Positions 63,326 to 64,000 of a stretch of 64,000 bases of DNA are shown here, piece after piece; within the stretch, counting starts at the first letter, position 1, and each line of letters opens with the position of its first letter. This stretch comes from Torreya grandis. Its lineage: Eukaryota; Streptophyta; Pinopsida; Cupressales; Taxaceae. The notes below the pieces were generated by a model. That model worked only from the letters and a program-made list of their open reading frames with translations, did no database searches and was not told the origin of the DNA. Location of the stretch: positions 434,001 to 498,000 of the forward strand of contig JARHVA010007808.1 of the NCBI GenBank assembly GCA_037957365.1, in the 5' to 3' direction. Made by a program: the position numbers and the translations under genes.

Positions 63326-64000
63326 TGTTATCATCAAAATTTTCACCTTTGAGGAGGGTGTTCAATAATACTCACTTAAATTATATTATGGTAACTATTC
63401 AAAGGTTTTGGGTGACCTTATAGTTGAGTATAACCTATATATAAGGATATATCCCTTTATTCTCTTACCTAAAATCACTACTAAACTATTACTTCTAAAG
63501 GAAAAGGGAGAGAGAACTGAAAGAAAACTAAACTAGGTAAGTGATGCACCAAAATTATCTCCTCCACCTATCTATTATGCACTAAGATTATTAACTATAA
63601 TTGAATCTAATTTCACTACTCAAATGGGATCTCCAAGCATGAATGTTTCACATAGAGGCTATAACATGATGCCTAGACTAAGGGTCTAATCAAGAGGTTT
63701 AAAAGACACTAGTGAATGATTTCACTTTAAATCCATGAAAAGCTACTTAGAATCACTCTATGAGACTTAAAAATGTGACCAATCACTTGCAAAGAGGTAA
63801 ACATAACAAGACAAATGAGAAGTAGTATACCATCACTAACATTCATCATCTATCTTGAAGTATACACTATATATAAGCATAAGAGAAGGATATAACTAAT
63901 ATTTATTCATTTATAGGCAAAATAAGTGTTTATTTAGATAGGTAAATTCCATATACAATAAAATTATTTCTTTTCAATCCAAATCAGGATATAATTATAG
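63326..64000 (-). repeat. 5' LTR of element A (cut by the window edge)
   Basis: Starts with TG at 63326 (LTR end CA on the minus strand) and aligns continuously with 2850-3530. The alignment stops at base 64000 only because the window ends there. Confidence 0.8.

Larger units (their letters stand above)
2850..64000 (-). mobile_element. Element A: pol-less LTR retrotransposon, interrupted by B, C and D
   Basis: Outermost element, minus strand, truncated by the right edge. A direct repeat at 2850-3530 and 63326-64000 marks its LTRs. On the minus strand the right LTR is followed by a primer-binding site (63303-63321) and a gag-like frame. The left LTR is preceded by a polypurine tract (minus AAAAAGGGAA, 5278-5287). 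The PBS and PPT closely resemble those of element B, so A probably belongs to or depends on the same Tat-like group. After removing B (11232-29151) and D (34446-62858) about 11.7 kb of internal sequence remains. It contains the gag-like frame and an antisense accessory frame, and no RT, RNase H or integrase that I can see. It is therefore probably non-autonomous. The left target-site duplication would be CCTAT at 2845-2849; its partner is beyond the window. Confidence 0.75.

Overview
The window looks like intergenic DNA from a large, retrotransposon-filled plant nuclear genome. It is AT-rich, has very few CG dinucleotides, holds no intact host gene, and nearly all of it can be assigned to old, decayed LTR retrotransposons. 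A gymnosperm is plausible (my inference from CpG depletion, element size and decay), but the sequence does not fix the species.

Four elements are nested. Element A (minus strand) starts at 2850 and runs past the right edge: 3' LTR 2850-5277, start of the 5' LTR 63326-64000. It has a gag-like reading frame but no recognisable pol, and a 1,129-codon frame antisense to it (7070-10456). Element B (plus strand, 11232-29151, about 17.9 kb) lies in A with target-site duplication AGTGT/AGTGC. It is a Tat/Ogre-like Ty3-gypsy element: gag, protease, RT, RNase H, a second archaeal-type RNase H, integrase, then an antisense plant mobile domain (PMD) pseudogene. Element D (minus strand, Ty1-copia, 34446-62858) interrupts A's gag-like frame with duplication AGGTG. 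Element C (plus strand, 37671-57671, about 20 kb) is inserted in the RNase H of D with duplication ACTCT. C is Tat-like with LTRs of about 7 kb, and each LTR carries a roughly 1,050-codon frame. Excising D and C in silico restores the interrupted reading frames of A and D, which confirms the boundaries.

All coding regions are pseudogenes. In-frame stops are mostly TAA or TAG where Gln is expected, which fits C-to-T deamination of CAA/CAG in methylated DNA. In B both the protease and the RT active-site Asp have become Asn.

The most unusual content is the accessory coding. The frame inside the giant LTRs of C and the antisense frame of A appear to be distant relatives: the same order (globular part, Pro-rich linker, coiled-coil-like tail) and short alignable motifs. 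Elements A and B also place an antisense gene in the same position, about 1.8-1.9 kb from the 3' LTR. Positions 1-2849 lie outside the nest and hold nothing I can firmly name.
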